A stretch of 64,000 bases of DNA from Oligella ureolytica DSM 18253 (lineage in GTDB: Bacteria; Pseudomonadota; Gammaproteobacteria; Burkholderiales; Burkholderiaceae_B), in contig NZ_KB892302.1 in the NCBI RefSeq assembly GCF_000373745.1, positions 40,569 to 104,568 on the forward strand, given 5' to 3'. Positions 51,619-60,719 of the stretch are shown here, piece after piece. Within the stretch, counting starts at the first letter, position 1; each line of letters opens with the position of its first letter. The translations under genes and the position numbers were made by a program. Below the pieces are notes generated by a model that did no database searches, was not told the DNA's origin, and saw only the letters and a list, made by a program, of their open reading frames with translations.

Positions 51619-52391
51619 AGCGGATTCTTTCTACGCTAGTGGTGTTTTTGTTGGGCTCTATGAGCTCACTGAGTACTGGCGTTATGGCCTCAAGTCTCCA
51701 CTCTTCTGATAATCCTTATGCTGGGGCAGATCAAATTGCAGTGGTAGTAGCGAAGGATTTGGCATTGGACCTGAGTGAAAAGATTTTTCAAGGTGAGATA
51801 TTTTCTCAGCCAATGAGTGCATGGCAATTTGACTCGGCATATGGCTTTGATAATTTTGTAAAGGATTTATCCAGGCAGAATATTGTGCAGCAATATCATG
51901 GGCTTGGCAATTTAATCATGCTGAGCGGCGATTACGAACAGTACAGTGTATTGATGCATGTGGAGCGTGTTGGAACTGATGCCTATCGTGGTTTTTTAAG
52001 CGTGATGCATAGTCAAGTGCTAAGTTTTGCGTCGAGTGAAGTAGAGCAACTTCAACAGTATTTACTTAAGCAGCCAGCGACTTTGGAAAAGAGCAGGGTC
52101 TCATGGCTACCTTTATCTGCCGTTTTACTACTGGATATAAAAAGTGCGCCCGCTCAATCTCAGCAAATTTATTTAGACCCAATGCCGCTAGAGCTGTTGC
52201 AACAGGAAGTATTGAGCAATTTAAAGGATTTGGGTTGGCAAAAAAATATCTTCGAGGATCTGGGCTTGAGTTTATGGACCAAGGGCTCCCAACAATTACG
52301 ACTTTACTTTAGCCAACAAACAGAGGGCACGGCCTTGTATGTGTTGGCACAGGATTTAACCAAGGAAGTTTATGAAAATACGCATGAATAA
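51615..52391 (+). CDS. Secreted protein of the Tad operon, family not recognised
   Basis: The 258-residue protein starts at the ATG at 51615, which overlaps the previous TGA (ATGA). A signal peptide (MKRILSTLVVFLLGSMSSLS...) ends near VMA. The mature protein of about 230 residues has no membrane segment and no cysteine pair that would suggest a fold. I do not recognise a family. Translational coupling on both sides (it overlaps cpaB by 20 bases) says it is made with the pilus machine, probably as a periplasmic assembly factor. Confidence 0.75.
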   Translation: MKRILSTLVVFLLGSMSSLSTGVMASSLHSSDNPYAGADQIAVVVAKDLALDLSEKIFQGEIFSQPMSAWQFDSAYGFDNFVKDLSRQNIVQQYHGLGNLIMLSGDYEQYSVLMHVERVGTDAYRGFLSVMHSQVLSFASSEVEQLQQYLLKQPATLEKSRVSWLPLSAVLLLDIKSAPAQSQQIYLDPMPLELLQQEVLSNLKDLGWQKNIFEDLGLSLWTKGSQQLRLYFSQQTEGTALYVLAQDLTKEVYENTHE

Positions 52392-53352
52392 AAAAGCGAC
52401 GATTGTTATTAGTCTGGCGATAGTAGCCGGTTTAATCGCAGCATGGTCAGCTCAGCAATACATTAGCGAGAAAGTCGAAATGCTGGAAGAGCAGGCTAGA
52501 GTAGAAACGGTACCACGCGTAGTCGCAGCCTATGATCTGCCGGAGGGGACCAAGATTGATGCCATTCACGTGGCAGTGCGAGAAGTGCCTAAAGAATGGG
52601 TAGCCAGCGGTAGTATTCTGCCTGATGAATTTATTCATGTAGAGGGGCAAGTTGTAACGGCCGCTTTAAAAAGAGGTGATCAGCTGTTGTGGGCTAATAC
52701 GGCACAGCTAAAAAACAAGCCCTTTTCGGACAAAATTAATCCAGGTCGTCGTGCAGTGACTATCCCTGTCGATACTATTAACTCGGTATCGGGGATGCTG
52801 GTGCCGGGGGATTTAATTGATCTTTATGTGTCCTTTGAATATCGACGCAAGCAAATTACAGCACCGTTATTACAAGGTGTTTTAGTGATGGCCACTGGCC
52901 AGCAAAGTCGAGTCGGTCAAGATCCTAAGGATAGCGCTTCACGTTATTCCACCGTGACTTTAGATACTGCACCAGAGGAAGCTGCGAAATTAGTAGCGGC
53001 TCGTCAAGCAGGTACGATTACCGCTTTATTGCGTAATCCCGAGGATGATAAGGTTACTCAAAAAGGTGTTAGAGGTGATCTGGCTAATATGTTGGGTATT
53101 GCCACACCTCCTCCGCCAATCAAACGCAAACCTCAAGTAGTCTATGGCAATCAAAATAACAAGAAACTACCTAATTTAGCGGTTAATCCAGCAACAGAAA
53201 ATACTAATAGAGATGAACGTGGCGTGTTTGAACTGCCCGATCAAGAAGATCTGGTCAGTGCTTGGATAAATACATTGCCTAGCGTGGATATCAATGATGT
53301 TCAAACGCTAAGTAATCAGTATTCGGATGAAGAGATTTTATTAATTGAATAA
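52372..53352 (+). CDS. cpaB: Flp pilus assembly protein CpaB/RcpC
   Basis: The 326-residue protein has an N-terminal membrane anchor (ATIVISLAIVAGLIAAWSA) and a SAF domain (VVAAYDLPEGTKIDAIHVAVR), followed by the RcpC/CpaB domain (AVTIPVDTINSVSGMLVPGD). CpaB/RcpC is a periplasmic component linking the secretin with the inner-membrane machine. AAGGAAG lies three bases before the ATG at 52372; an ATG four codons later has a better spacing and could be the true start. Confidence 0.93.
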   Translation: MKIRMNKKATIVISLAIVAGLIAAWSAQQYISEKVEMLEEQARVETVPRVVAAYDLPEGTKIDAIHVAVREVPKEWVASGSILPDEFIHVEGQVVTAALKRGDQLLWANTAQLKNKPFSDKINPGRRAVTIPVDTINSVSGMLVPGDLIDLYVSFEYRRKQITAPLLQGVLVMATGQQSRVGQDPKDSASRYSTVTLDTAPEEAAKLVAARQAGTITALLRNPEDDKVTQKGVRGDLANMLGIATPPPPIKRKPQVVYGNQNNKKLPNLAVNPATENTNRDERGVFELPDQEDLVSAWINTLPSVDINDVQTLSNQYSDEEILLIE

Positions 53353-53365
53353 AGGCAGGGATAAG

Positions 53366-54784
53366 ATGACTAAGAGACTACATTTGATGTTTATATATTT
53401 TGGGGCCTTGCTCCTACTATTGTTACCGTTTTGTGCAATGGCTCAGCAGAGTATTAATTTAACCGTAGGGCAAATTCATGTACTGCCGGTTGAGCAAATA
53501 GCGCGTGTAGCCGTGGGCGATGGTGATGTGATTAATGCGGTCACAGACGATGATAAAGAAGTCGTTATTTTTGCTAGAGCCGCAGGTGATACCAGTATGC
53601 AGATATGGGATGTTGAAGGCAATTCCAAAAGCTATCAAATCCGTGTTTCTTCAGCTGTGCAGCATCGCATACAGCATGATATTCGTAATATGCTTAATCG
53701 CATTGATAACGTCAAAGCAACAGTCGTTGGTGAGAAGGTCATTGTCGAGGGTGAAAAACTCAGTGATGCTGATAGGGAGCGTGTGCAGCTATTGGCCAAG
53801 CACTATCCACAGATTGTCGATATGACAAGCCAGGTGGGGTGGGATCAGATGGTGCTGCTTGATGTGCAAATTCTTGAAATTCCTAGAAACTTTTTACAAG
53901 AAATTGGGGTTAGTTGGAATAGTAGCTCTGTGGGCGGTTTCAATGCCGGCGTCGTTTGGGATAGTACTGCTGGCGGTCTATTAACGCGACCGGGCGAACA
54001 AGCTTTGGAAGCTGCCTTTGCTCAGCATAATCCGCTTGGTTATTTTGGAATTAACGCACTCTTAAGTTCTAATCTTAAAGCGATGACGAATGAGGGTAAA
54101 GCTGTGATGTTGGCCCAACCTCAATTAATGGCGCGTAGTGGCGCGACTGCCGAGTTTTTAGCCGGTGGTGAGGTGCCTTATGCGATTTCCGATGGTAATG
54201 GTAATACCCAAACGGTCTTTAAGCCTTATGGGGTCAGTCTTCAAATCACGCCACGCATTGAGAAAAACGGCATTGTGCGTTCGAGTATCAATGTGGAGGT
54301 AAGTTCAATTGATGGTTCGATGGTATTGCAAGGTGGTCCTGCATTAAAAATCCGCCGTACTAACACGGAGTTTAATGTCAAATCCGGTCAAACCCTGGTT
54401 TTGTCAGGTTTTATCTCGCGTGACCAGATGCAAAATATGGATAAAGTTCCCGGGATGGGGGACGTGCCTATTTTGAGTGCTTTATTTCGCTCAAAAAAAT
54501 TCCAGAACAATGAAACCGAGTTAGCGATTTTTGTGCGGCCAGTCGTAGTCTCTTCAGACAACGAGGATATGCAAAAACGGGTGATGCGTTCACAGGCCAT
54601 CGTTGATAGTACCTTTGAGCAGGGTCCTTTACTCAATGTGCCAATCAATGATGGCGCTACCGGGCTTAGTTTTGGGGTTTTTGATGTTCAAAACATCCCG
54701 CCGTTTCATGTCCCCAAGTCCGGTTCCAAGCCCAAGAAATTAATTCTTCGCTCTATTAACGTGGGAACAGGGGATGCGTCATGA
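53366..54784 (+). CDS. cpaC: Tad pilus secretin CpaC/RcpA
   Basis: CpaC forms the outer-membrane channel of the Tad pilus. The 472-residue protein has a signal peptide ending near AMA, an N-terminal pilus-assembly domain (INLTVGQIHVLPVEQIARVAVG), a BON-like region and the secretin core (EVPYAISDGNGNTQTVFKPY; LVLSGFISRDQ). The ATG at 53366 follows GGCAGGGATAAG directly. Its stop overlaps the next gene by four bases. Confidence 0.93.
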   Translation: MTKRLHLMFIYFGALLLLLLPFCAMAQQSINLTVGQIHVLPVEQIARVAVGDGDVINAVTDDDKEVVIFARAAGDTSMQIWDVEGNSKSYQIRVSSAVQHRIQHDIRNMLNRIDNVKATVVGEKVIVEGEKLSDADRERVQLLAKHYPQIVDMTSQVGWDQMVLLDVQILEIPRNFLQEIGVSWNSSSVGGFNAGVVWDSTAGGLLTRPGEQALEAAFAQHNPLGYFGINALLSSNLKAMTNEGKAVMLAQPQLMARSGATAEFLAGGEVPYAISDGNGNTQTVFKPYGVSLQITPRIEKNGIVRSSINVEVSSIDGSMVLQGGPALKIRRTNTEFNVKSGQTLVLSGFISRDQMQNMDKVPGMGDVPILSALFRSKKFQNNETELAIFVRPVVVSSDNEDMQKRVMRSQAIVDSTFEQGPLLNVPINDGATGLSFGVFDVQNIPPFHVPKSGSKPKKLILRSINVGTGDAS

Positions 54785-56532
54785 GTCGTTTATTATTAAA
54801 TTTGCAGTATGAGGATGGCGCTAATGAGCAAAAATGGTTCGAATTACCTATCACGATTGGCAAGCAGGCTGAAAACAGTCTTGAGCTTAAAAGCTGGCGA
54901 GTATCCAAGCATCACGCAAAAATATTTCACAAAGAAGGTAATCTTTACCTTCATGACCTAGGTTCATTGGGTGGTTCAGTTCTTAATTCACAACGTATCT
55001 ATCATGTACATCCGCTGGATATTAACGATCAGATTGTCATTGGTCCTTGCTTGATACGGGTAGTCGATATCAATAGCATTAGTGATGCTGATGAAGAGAA
55101 TGATGCGCTAGTAGAGGAATTAGATCAGCCCACAGTTAATTATTCGAGCCTAACAGAGGCTGTAGATGCTATAGACGAGCCTGACAAGAAAGTTGAAAGC
55201 TCTGAAAGCGATGATTTGAGTCTTAGTCTCATTAATAAAAAGATTGATGCCACGACACTCATTGCCAAACGCAATCAATTGCATAAATTGTTGCTTGAAG
55301 CGCTCGATCTCAAAAGAAATAATATCACCATGATGGATGATTCCTTGCTGCGAGAGGAAGCGAGTCGCTTGCTTAAGAAGATTGTTGAGTCAGATAGCGA
55401 GTTTAGTGAGCTTAGCTATGCTGATGAGCTATGCGCGATGGTACTTGATGAGGCAGTTGGTTTAGGGCCTTTGGAAGAACTGTTAAAAGACCCCAGTATC
55501 ACAGAGATTATGGTGAATCGCTTTGATGAGATTTATATTGAGCGAGCGGGTAAGCTAGAAGCCTATCCAATGAGCTTTAGTAGCAATCAATCGGTGGTGT
55601 CAATCATCGATCGCATTGTGGCACCAATTGGTCGACGCATTGATGAAAGTTCACCGATGGTTGATGCACGCCTAAAAGATGGCTCTCGGGTTAATGCCGT
55701 TCTGCCACCCATTGCCATTAAGGGGGCGAATATCACGATTCGAAAGTTTCCACTTAAGCGCCCCGATATGAAGGACCTCATAGGGCTCGGTTCCCTAGAT
55801 AAATACATGGGTGAGTTCTTGGATATATGTGTCAAAAACCGCATGAACATGATTATCTCGGGCGGGACCGGTTCAGGCAAAACGACACTATTAAATATTC
55901 TTTCCAATCATATCCCTGAGGGTGAGCGTATTGTCACCATTGAGGATGCGGCTGAACTACGGCTTAATCATCAGCATTTAATTAGTCTTGAATCGCGTCC
56001 AGCTAATACGGAGGGACGCGGGCAAATCAGTATCCGTGACTTAGTAAAAAATGCCCTACGTATGCGACCTGACCGTATTGTCGTTGGGGAATGTCGGGGT
56101 GGTGAGGCCTTTGACATGATCAGTGCCATGAATACCGGCCACGAGGGAAGTCTCACCACACTTCACGCTAACTCGCCACGTGATGCTATTTCACGGCTTG
56201 AAGTGATGATTTTAATGGCGGGTATGGATATGCCATTAGCTGCAATTCGTGAGCATATTGCTTCCAGTATTGATTTTATTGTGCAACAAACCCGATTAAG
56301 CGATGGTAGGCGAGTGATTTCATCCATTGTAGAGATTGGTGGTATGGAGAGTGGCATTATCAAGAGTCAAGAAATCTTTAAGTTTCAACGCGGTCCGCAG
56401 AGTGGCTTTTACGGTCTAGGCATTATGCCGGAGAAATTCGAGCGGCTTAAAGAGGAGGGCGTGCAAATTGATATCGACCATTTCAATCAACACACGAAGG
56501 CCGTTTCTGGTACCGCACAAGTTTTGCATTAG
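54781..56532 (+). CDS. cpaF: Tad pilus ATPase CpaF/TadA fused to an FHA domain
   Basis: The 583-residue protein is a fusion. Residues 1-100 form an FHA domain (ITIGKQAENSLELKSWRVSKHHAKI, with the conserved Ser-x2-His), which reads phospho-threonine. An acidic linker of about 60 residues follows. Residues about 165-560 are a CpaF/TadA secretion ATPase: Walker A GGTGSGKTT near 360, Asp box (TIEDAAEL), Walker B region RIVVGECRGGEAFDM and His box TTLHANSP. It powers pilus extension. The FHA domain suggests localisation or activity controlled by phosphorylation or by protein docking. Confidence 0.93.
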   Translation: MSRLLLNLQYEDGANEQKWFELPITIGKQAENSLELKSWRVSKHHAKIFHKEGNLYLHDLGSLGGSVLNSQRIYHVHPLDINDQIVIGPCLIRVVDINSISDADEENDALVEELDQPTVNYSSLTEAVDAIDEPDKKVESSESDDLSLSLINKKIDATTLIAKRNQLHKLLLEALDLKRNNITMMDDSLLREEASRLLKKIVESDSEFSELSYADELCAMVLDEAVGLGPLEELLKDPSITEIMVNRFDEIYIERAGKLEAYPMSFSSNQSVVSIIDRIVAPIGRRIDESSPMVDARLKDGSRVNAVLPPIAIKGANITIRKFPLKRPDMKDLIGLGSLDKYMGEFLDICVKNRMNMIISGGTGSGKTTLLNILSNHIPEGERIVTIEDAAELRLNHQHLISLESRPANTEGRGQISIRDLVKNALRMRPDRIVVGECRGGEAFDMISAMNTGHEGSLTTLHANSPRDAISRLEVMILMAGMDMPLAAIREHIASSIDFIVQQTRLSDGRRVISSIVEIGGMESGIIKSQEIFKFQRGPQSGFYGLGIMPEKFERLKEEGVQIDIDHFNQHTKAVSGTAQVLH

Positions 56533-56552
56533 AGCATCTGGAGGAGTGAGTT

Positions 56553-57398
56553 GTGATTTTTATCAGTTTATTGTGTGCAGCTGTCTCAATCGCTTTAATT
56601 TGTTGGTTGCTGTTGCAGGGCTTTAATCAAGCGGTTAAGCGTTATGAGCTTGATTTTAAAGAGCAGATGCGGGTGCAGTTGAGTGATGCCTTTATTTTCT
56701 TTGATCCGGTGCAGCTGTGGAGTTTTGCGCTGGCTTTAACTGTGTCGGTATTCTTTGCTTCATGGGTTTTCTTAAAACTATGGTGGTTGTCTTTGATGCT
56801 CGGGGGCGTGATGTTTTTTGCACCTAAACTCTTACTGCTTTTATTAAGAAAAAGGCGGCTCCATGCCTTTGATAAACAATTGCCTGACTTTCTCTTGTCT
56901 TTGTCGGGGGCGTTGCAAGCGGGTTCTGGTGTGCAAACGGCGATTAAATCTTTAACCGAAGATGCAGAAGCACCCTTAGCTCAAGAGCTTTCTTTGCTGT
57001 TACGAGAGCAGAGATTGGGTGTGCCTTTTGATCAGTGTTTGCAGAATTTGTCATTAAGGATGCCGTCCGAGGCGTGTGATTTGTTTGTTTCATCATTGCG
57101 TATCAGTGCGCAAACAGGGGGCAACTTATCGGAGGCTATCGAACGCATTGCCTCAACCCTAAGATCGCGCCTACAAATCCAGGGACGAATTAAAGCTTTA
57201 ACCTCGCAGGGCAAAATGCAGGCGGTGGTGATGTGTTTATTGCCGGTGGCGTTGATGCTGGTCTTGAATAAACTCGATCCGGAAGCGATGCATCATCTAT
57301 GGCACAGCTACATGGGCTGGGCAGTGTTGGCGCTGATTTTTTTCTTGGAAGGATTAGGGGTTTGGATGATCAGTAAAATCGTGGCAATTGATGTTTGA
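56553..57398 (+). CDS. tadB: Tad inner-membrane platform protein TadB
   Basis: The 281-residue T2SS-F type protein has an N-terminal helix, a pair of central helices (FALALTVSVFFASWVFLKLW), a cytoplasmic T2SF domain (FLLSLSGALQAGSGVQTAI; RISAQTGGNLSEAIERIA) and C-terminal helices. TadB and TadC form the platform that couples the ATPase to pilin. GTG start at 56553 after a strong GGAGGAG. Confidence 0.93.
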   Translation: MIFISLLCAAVSIALICWLLLQGFNQAVKRYELDFKEQMRVQLSDAFIFFDPVQLWSFALALTVSVFFASWVFLKLWWLSLMLGGVMFFAPKLLLLLLRKRRLHAFDKQLPDFLLSLSGALQAGSGVQTAIKSLTEDAEAPLAQELSLLLREQRLGVPFDQCLQNLSLRMPSEACDLFVSSLRISAQTGGNLSEAIERIASTLRSRLQIQGRIKALTSQGKMQAVVMCLLPVALMLVLNKLDPEAMHHLWHSYMGWAVLALIFFLEGLGVWMISKIVAIDV

Positions 57399-57412
57399 GG
57401 GGGCGCGTTTAG

Positions 57413-58297
57413 ATGTCTTCATACTTTATCTATATCAGTCTCGCAGGCAGTAGCATTTCACTTGCACTGTTAATTTATTTCTTGTTTATGCCCAGTCTTA
57501 AATCAGATGTGCAGAGACCTGTGGGTTTGCAAATTCACCGTGCTTGGGGATTGCTATGGCCGTGGATTAATTTATTTGCAGCGTTAGGACGACCATTGAT
57601 GTCGTGGCGCTACCGCATGGCGGTGGAAAAAGAGATTGTTAAAGCAGGGCGCCTTGACCAGTTAGAGCCGGAGCATGTCTTTGGTTTACAAATAGCCGCG
57701 GCAGTGTTGGGGTTTGTTTTTACCGTGGTGATGTTTTGGTGGTTAAAGATTAACCTCAACTGGCTGCTTATGTGTGCCTTATTTAGTGCTGTTTTGAGTT
57801 TTTATTTACCACGTCACAAACTGCGACAACAAGCTAAGGAGCGACAGCGTTTGATGCTTAGGCAATTTCCTTTTTTCCTGGACATGATTACTTTGTCTGT
57901 TGAGGGAGGGTTAAATTTCCACGGAGCCCTAAGCCAAACCCATCACCTTTTGCCTAAAGGGCCTTTAAATACTGAGATTAGCCATGCCTTGAGTGATATG
58001 CGTGCCGGTCTATCCAGACAGGATGCCTTAAAAGAAATGGCTAAGCGTGCGGATTTAGAAGAAATTACCCATTTAATTTCATCCATTGCTCAAAGCCAAA
58101 AGCTGGGCGTTAGTCTGGGACCTATTTTACGAGCCCAGTCAGAGCAACGGCGTAGTGAGCGCTTTATGAAGGCGGAGAAACTAGCATTAGAAGCACCGGT
58201 AAAGATGCTATTTCCGCTAGTGACATGTATTTTTCCGTGTACCTTTATTGTCATAGCCTTTCCAATTGTCTTGAAACTAATGAATGCGGCTTGGTAG
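57413..58297 (+). CDS. tadC: Tad inner-membrane platform protein TadC
   Basis: The 294-residue T2SF protein is the partner of TadB: N-terminal helix, two central helices, the T2SF domain (FFLDMITLSVEGGLNFHGAL; LISSIAQSQKLGVSLGPIL) and a C-terminal helix (LFPLVTCIFPCTFIVIAFPI). It lies 14 bases after tadB. Confidence 0.93.
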   Translation: MSSYFIYISLAGSSISLALLIYFLFMPSLKSDVQRPVGLQIHRAWGLLWPWINLFAALGRPLMSWRYRMAVEKEIVKAGRLDQLEPEHVFGLQIAAAVLGFVFTVVMFWWLKINLNWLLMCALFSAVLSFYLPRHKLRQQAKERQRLMLRQFPFFLDMITLSVEGGLNFHGALSQTHHLLPKGPLNTEISHALSDMRAGLSRQDALKEMAKRADLEEITHLISSIAQSQKLGVSLGPILRAQSEQRRSERFMKAEKLALEAPVKMLFPLVTCIFPCTFIVIAFPIVLKLMNAAW

Positions 58298-58311
58298 CTG
58301 AGGGCACATTA

Positions 58312-58650
58312 ATGAAAATTACCTACTGCTTAAGTCTGCTCGCCAAGTTAAAGGGCTTATTAGGAAAACGCAATCTAGCTGAGCATCATTGCTATGTTTT
58401 TGCGCCATGTAAAGCGATACATACCTTTGGGATGCGCTTTGCCATTGATGTGATCTTTTGCGATAAAACAGGTCATCTCTTAAAGTACTATCGACAATTA
58501 CCACCCAATCGTATAGTCTTTGTATCTAGGGCTTTTTTTACAATTGAGTTGGCATCAAAGGAACTGTTAGACGCAGAGCAGCTTCAGCAGACCATTGCTG
58601 CTTGTTTAGCCTTTGATAGTGATAATAAAAACCATATTAACTGGATTTAG
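58312..58650 (+). CDS. DUF192 family protein
   Basis: The 112-residue protein shows the DUF192 pattern FAPCKAIHTFGMRFAIDVIF and VFVSRAFFTIEL. The ATG at 58312 is 14 bases after tadC, so it is the last gene of the Tad operon. DUF192 genes often accompany Tad loci, but their function is not known. It lacks a signal peptide. Confidence 0.85.
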   Translation: MKITYCLSLLAKLKGLLGKRNLAEHHCYVFAPCKAIHTFGMRFAIDVIFCDKTGHLLKYYRQLPPNRIVFVSRAFFTIELASKELLDAEQLQQTIAACLAFDSDNKNHINWI

Positions 58651-58688
58651 AAAGGCCTCAAGATTTCATATTAAACAGAGGAGATGTT

Positions 58689-60485
58689 ATGAGTTATAAG
58701 GTGCCCGTTGGAGATATTAACTTTAATCTTAAAGTTATGGGTCTATTAAAAGAAATACAAGAGCTATCGGCTTTTGAAGAAATAACGGATGATTTAGTTG
58801 ATGCAGTAATTGAAGAAAACTCGCGCTTGGTTGAAGATGTCATTGCCCCATTAAATGTCGTTGGTGATCAAAACCATCCAGTATCTCAGGATGGTACAGT
58901 GACCCTTAGTAAAGGTTTTAAAGAGGCTCTTCAGCTTCATTCGGAAGGTGGTTGGCAAGCTCTGCAGCATGATCCGGGATACGGGGGTCAGGGCTTTCCT
59001 AAACTCTTGGCAACGGTCTTATCAGAAAATCTTAACGCCGCTAATATGGCCTTTGCCTTATGTCCGGTACTGACAGATGGTTGTATTGAGGCGATTACAC
59101 AAGCAGGTAGCGAAGAACAAAAGCAACGCTTCATTCCACCCATGGTCGAAGGTCGCTGGACCGGTACAATGAACTTGACTGAGCCACAGGCAGGTTCTGA
59201 TTTAGCTCTTTTAAAATCCAAAGCGGTGCGCCAAGACGATGGTACTTATCGTATTAGTGGTCAAAAAATCTTCATCACCTGGGGTGAGCATGATGGTGCA
59301 GAAAATATCATTCATCTGGTTCTAGCGCGTACTCCTGATGCGCCTGCCGGGGTGAAGGGCATTTCTTTATTTGTGGTGCCAAAGTTCCTGGTCAATGAAG
59401 ACGGTAGCTTGGGTAAACGCAACGATGTTATTTGTACGTCTCTTGAGCATAAACTCGGCATTCACGGCAGCCCAACCGCAGTGATGGTCTTTGGTGACAA
59501 TCAGGGTGAGGTAGGTGAAGGCGCCATCGGTTATCTTATCGGTGAGGAAAATGACGGTCTCCGTCATATGTTCGTGATGATGAATGAAGCTCGTTTTGCG
59601 ATTGGTCTACAAGGTACCTCAATTGCTGAACGTGCCACGCAACAAGCATGGGCTTATGCGCAAGAACGTATTCAGGGGACTGCGGTTGAAGGTGGTAGCC
59701 GCGAGTCAGTCAGTATTAATAAGCATCCTGACGTGCGCCGCATGCTGATGACGATGCGAAGTCTCACGGAGGGAAGTCGCGCCATTGCACTCTATGCCGC
59801 AAGTCGTGCCGATTTAGCCAATCATCTTGAGGATCCAGAAGAGCGTGCTCGTTACCAGGCCATCTATGAATACCTCGTACCGATTGTTAAGGGCTATAGC
59901 ACCGAGATGGCTCAGGAAGTCGCTAGCTTGGCTGTGCAAGTCCATGGCGGCATGGGCTATATAGAAGAAACTGGAGTTGCTCAACTGTTCCGCGATGCGC
60001 GCATTCTGCCTATTTATGAGGGTACGACGGGTATTCAGGCCAATGATATTATCGGCCGCAAGACGATGCGTGATGAGGGTGCAGTAGCTAAGTATTTTGT
60101 AAAAGAAATGCAAGATACGGCTAGTCGTCTACTGGATAGCAAGGACAATGATCTACGTTTTATAGCTCAGAAGTTGGATGTAGCAGTTGAAAGCTATGCG
60201 AGGGTAGTGGATTATCTGATTGATTTAGGCGCTAAAAAATCCATGAGTCAAGCCTTTTCGGGTAGCGTGCCATATCTAATGCTTGCCGGCTATACCCATT
60301 CAGCTTGGCAATTAGCACGTCAGGCTTTAACTGCTGCTGAGTTAGGTGAAGCAGGGGGTGAAAAACTTGCCACAGCCTTATTTTATGCTGCGCACATTAC
60401 GCCGCGCGTACTTAGCCTGGCGGATGCGGTGATGGCTAGTGAGCAGTGCGTGAGGAGCTTTGAAGGGATAAGCTTTGATGCGTAG
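58689..60485 (+). CDS. Acyl-CoA dehydrogenase (long, DmdC-like form)
   Basis: This FAD enzyme oxidises acyl-CoA to enoyl-CoA. At 598 residues it belongs to the longer group with an extra C-terminal domain, as in DmdC and FadE-type enzymes. Motifs: WTGTMNLTEPQAGSDL, GQKIFITWGEHD, EVASLAVQVHGGMGYIEE, and the catalytic Glu near 444 in YEGTTGIQANDIIGRK. Substrate cannot be stated. It has an AGAGGAG ribosome binding site and stands alone after the Tad operon. Confidence 0.92.
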   Translation: MSYKVPVGDINFNLKVMGLLKEIQELSAFEEITDDLVDAVIEENSRLVEDVIAPLNVVGDQNHPVSQDGTVTLSKGFKEALQLHSEGGWQALQHDPGYGGQGFPKLLATVLSENLNAANMAFALCPVLTDGCIEAITQAGSEEQKQRFIPPMVEGRWTGTMNLTEPQAGSDLALLKSKAVRQDDGTYRISGQKIFITWGEHDGAENIIHLVLARTPDAPAGVKGISLFVVPKFLVNEDGSLGKRNDVICTSLEHKLGIHGSPTAVMVFGDNQGEVGEGAIGYLIGEENDGLRHMFVMMNEARFAIGLQGTSIAERATQQAWAYAQERIQGTAVEGGSRESVSINKHPDVRRMLMTMRSLTEGSRAIALYAASRADLANHLEDPEERARYQAIYEYLVPIVKGYSTEMAQEVASLAVQVHGGMGYIEETGVAQLFRDARILPIYEGTTGIQANDIIGRKTMRDEGAVAKYFVKEMQDTASRLLDSKDNDLRFIAQKLDVAVESYARVVDYLIDLGAKKSMSQAFSGSVPYLMLAGYTHSAWQLARQALTAAELGEAGGEKLATALFYAAHITPRVLSLADAVMASEQCVRSFEGISFDA

Positions 60486-60502
60486 TTGATTGAAGATTTA
60501 AT

Positions 60503-60524
60503 AAGGGGCTTTGATAAGCCCCTT
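60503..60524 (+). terminator. Stem-loop after the acyl-CoA dehydrogenase
   Basis: A 9-bp perfect stem (AAGGGGCTT with AAGCCCCTT) around TGAT is followed only by a short T-stretch. Probable terminator; it marks the end of the core region before the accessory part. Confidence 0.7.
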
Positions 60525-60592
60525 TAATGTTTTTGGACGATGTAAAAATTGTGGCATTAATGCAGCAACAATTAATTACATGAAAAATAAGC

Positions 60593-60621
60593 TTGATAAA
60601 AGTACTGTATAACTGTACAGT
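60593..60621 (+). promoter_or_regulatory. Sigma-70-type promoter overlapped by LexA boxes
   Basis: TTGATA at 60593-60598 and TACAGT at 60616-60621 are 17 bp apart. The -10 and spacer are covered by the first LexA box, so LexA binding would block RNA polymerase. The transcription start would be near 60628, leaving a leader of about 135 bases. Confidence 0.6.
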
Positions 60622-60622
60622 A
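60603..60622 (+). promoter_or_regulatory. LexA (SOS) box 1
   Basis: TACTGTATAACTGTACAGTA matches the enterobacterial LexA consensus TACTG-N10-CAGTA at all ten conserved positions. It sits upstream of the small membrane protein gene at 60763 and overlaps its likely promoter. Confidence 0.8.
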
Positions 60623-60640
60623 CTAGATATCGATACAGTA
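60621..60640 (+). promoter_or_regulatory. LexA (SOS) box 2, overlapping box 1
   Basis: TACTAGATATCGATACAGTA matches TACTG-N10-CAGTA at nine of ten conserved positions and shares two bases with box 1, giving an 18-bp centre-to-centre spacing. Overlapping double LexA boxes are known from colicin promoters, where they give tight, late induction. Confidence 0.65.
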
Positions 60641-60652
60641 GTTGGTGTCGAT

Positions 60653-60719
60653 TATCAGGTTTAGGGTCCTGATAGGTTTGCTCAGTGATTTAATGTGCAA
60701 AGTTTACACTGGGCAAACC
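60653..60719 (+). promoter_or_regulatory. Structured 5' leader with two stem-loops
   Basis: Hairpin 1: TATCAGG (60653-60659) pairs with CCTGATA (60668-60674). Hairpin 2: GGTTTGCTCAGTG (60675-60687) pairs over 13 bp (one G-T) with CACTGGGCAAACC (60707-60719). No T-run follows, so these are not terminators. They lie between the LexA boxes and the ribosome binding site of the small membrane protein and could affect translation or serve as the target of an antisense RNA. Confidence 0.6.
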
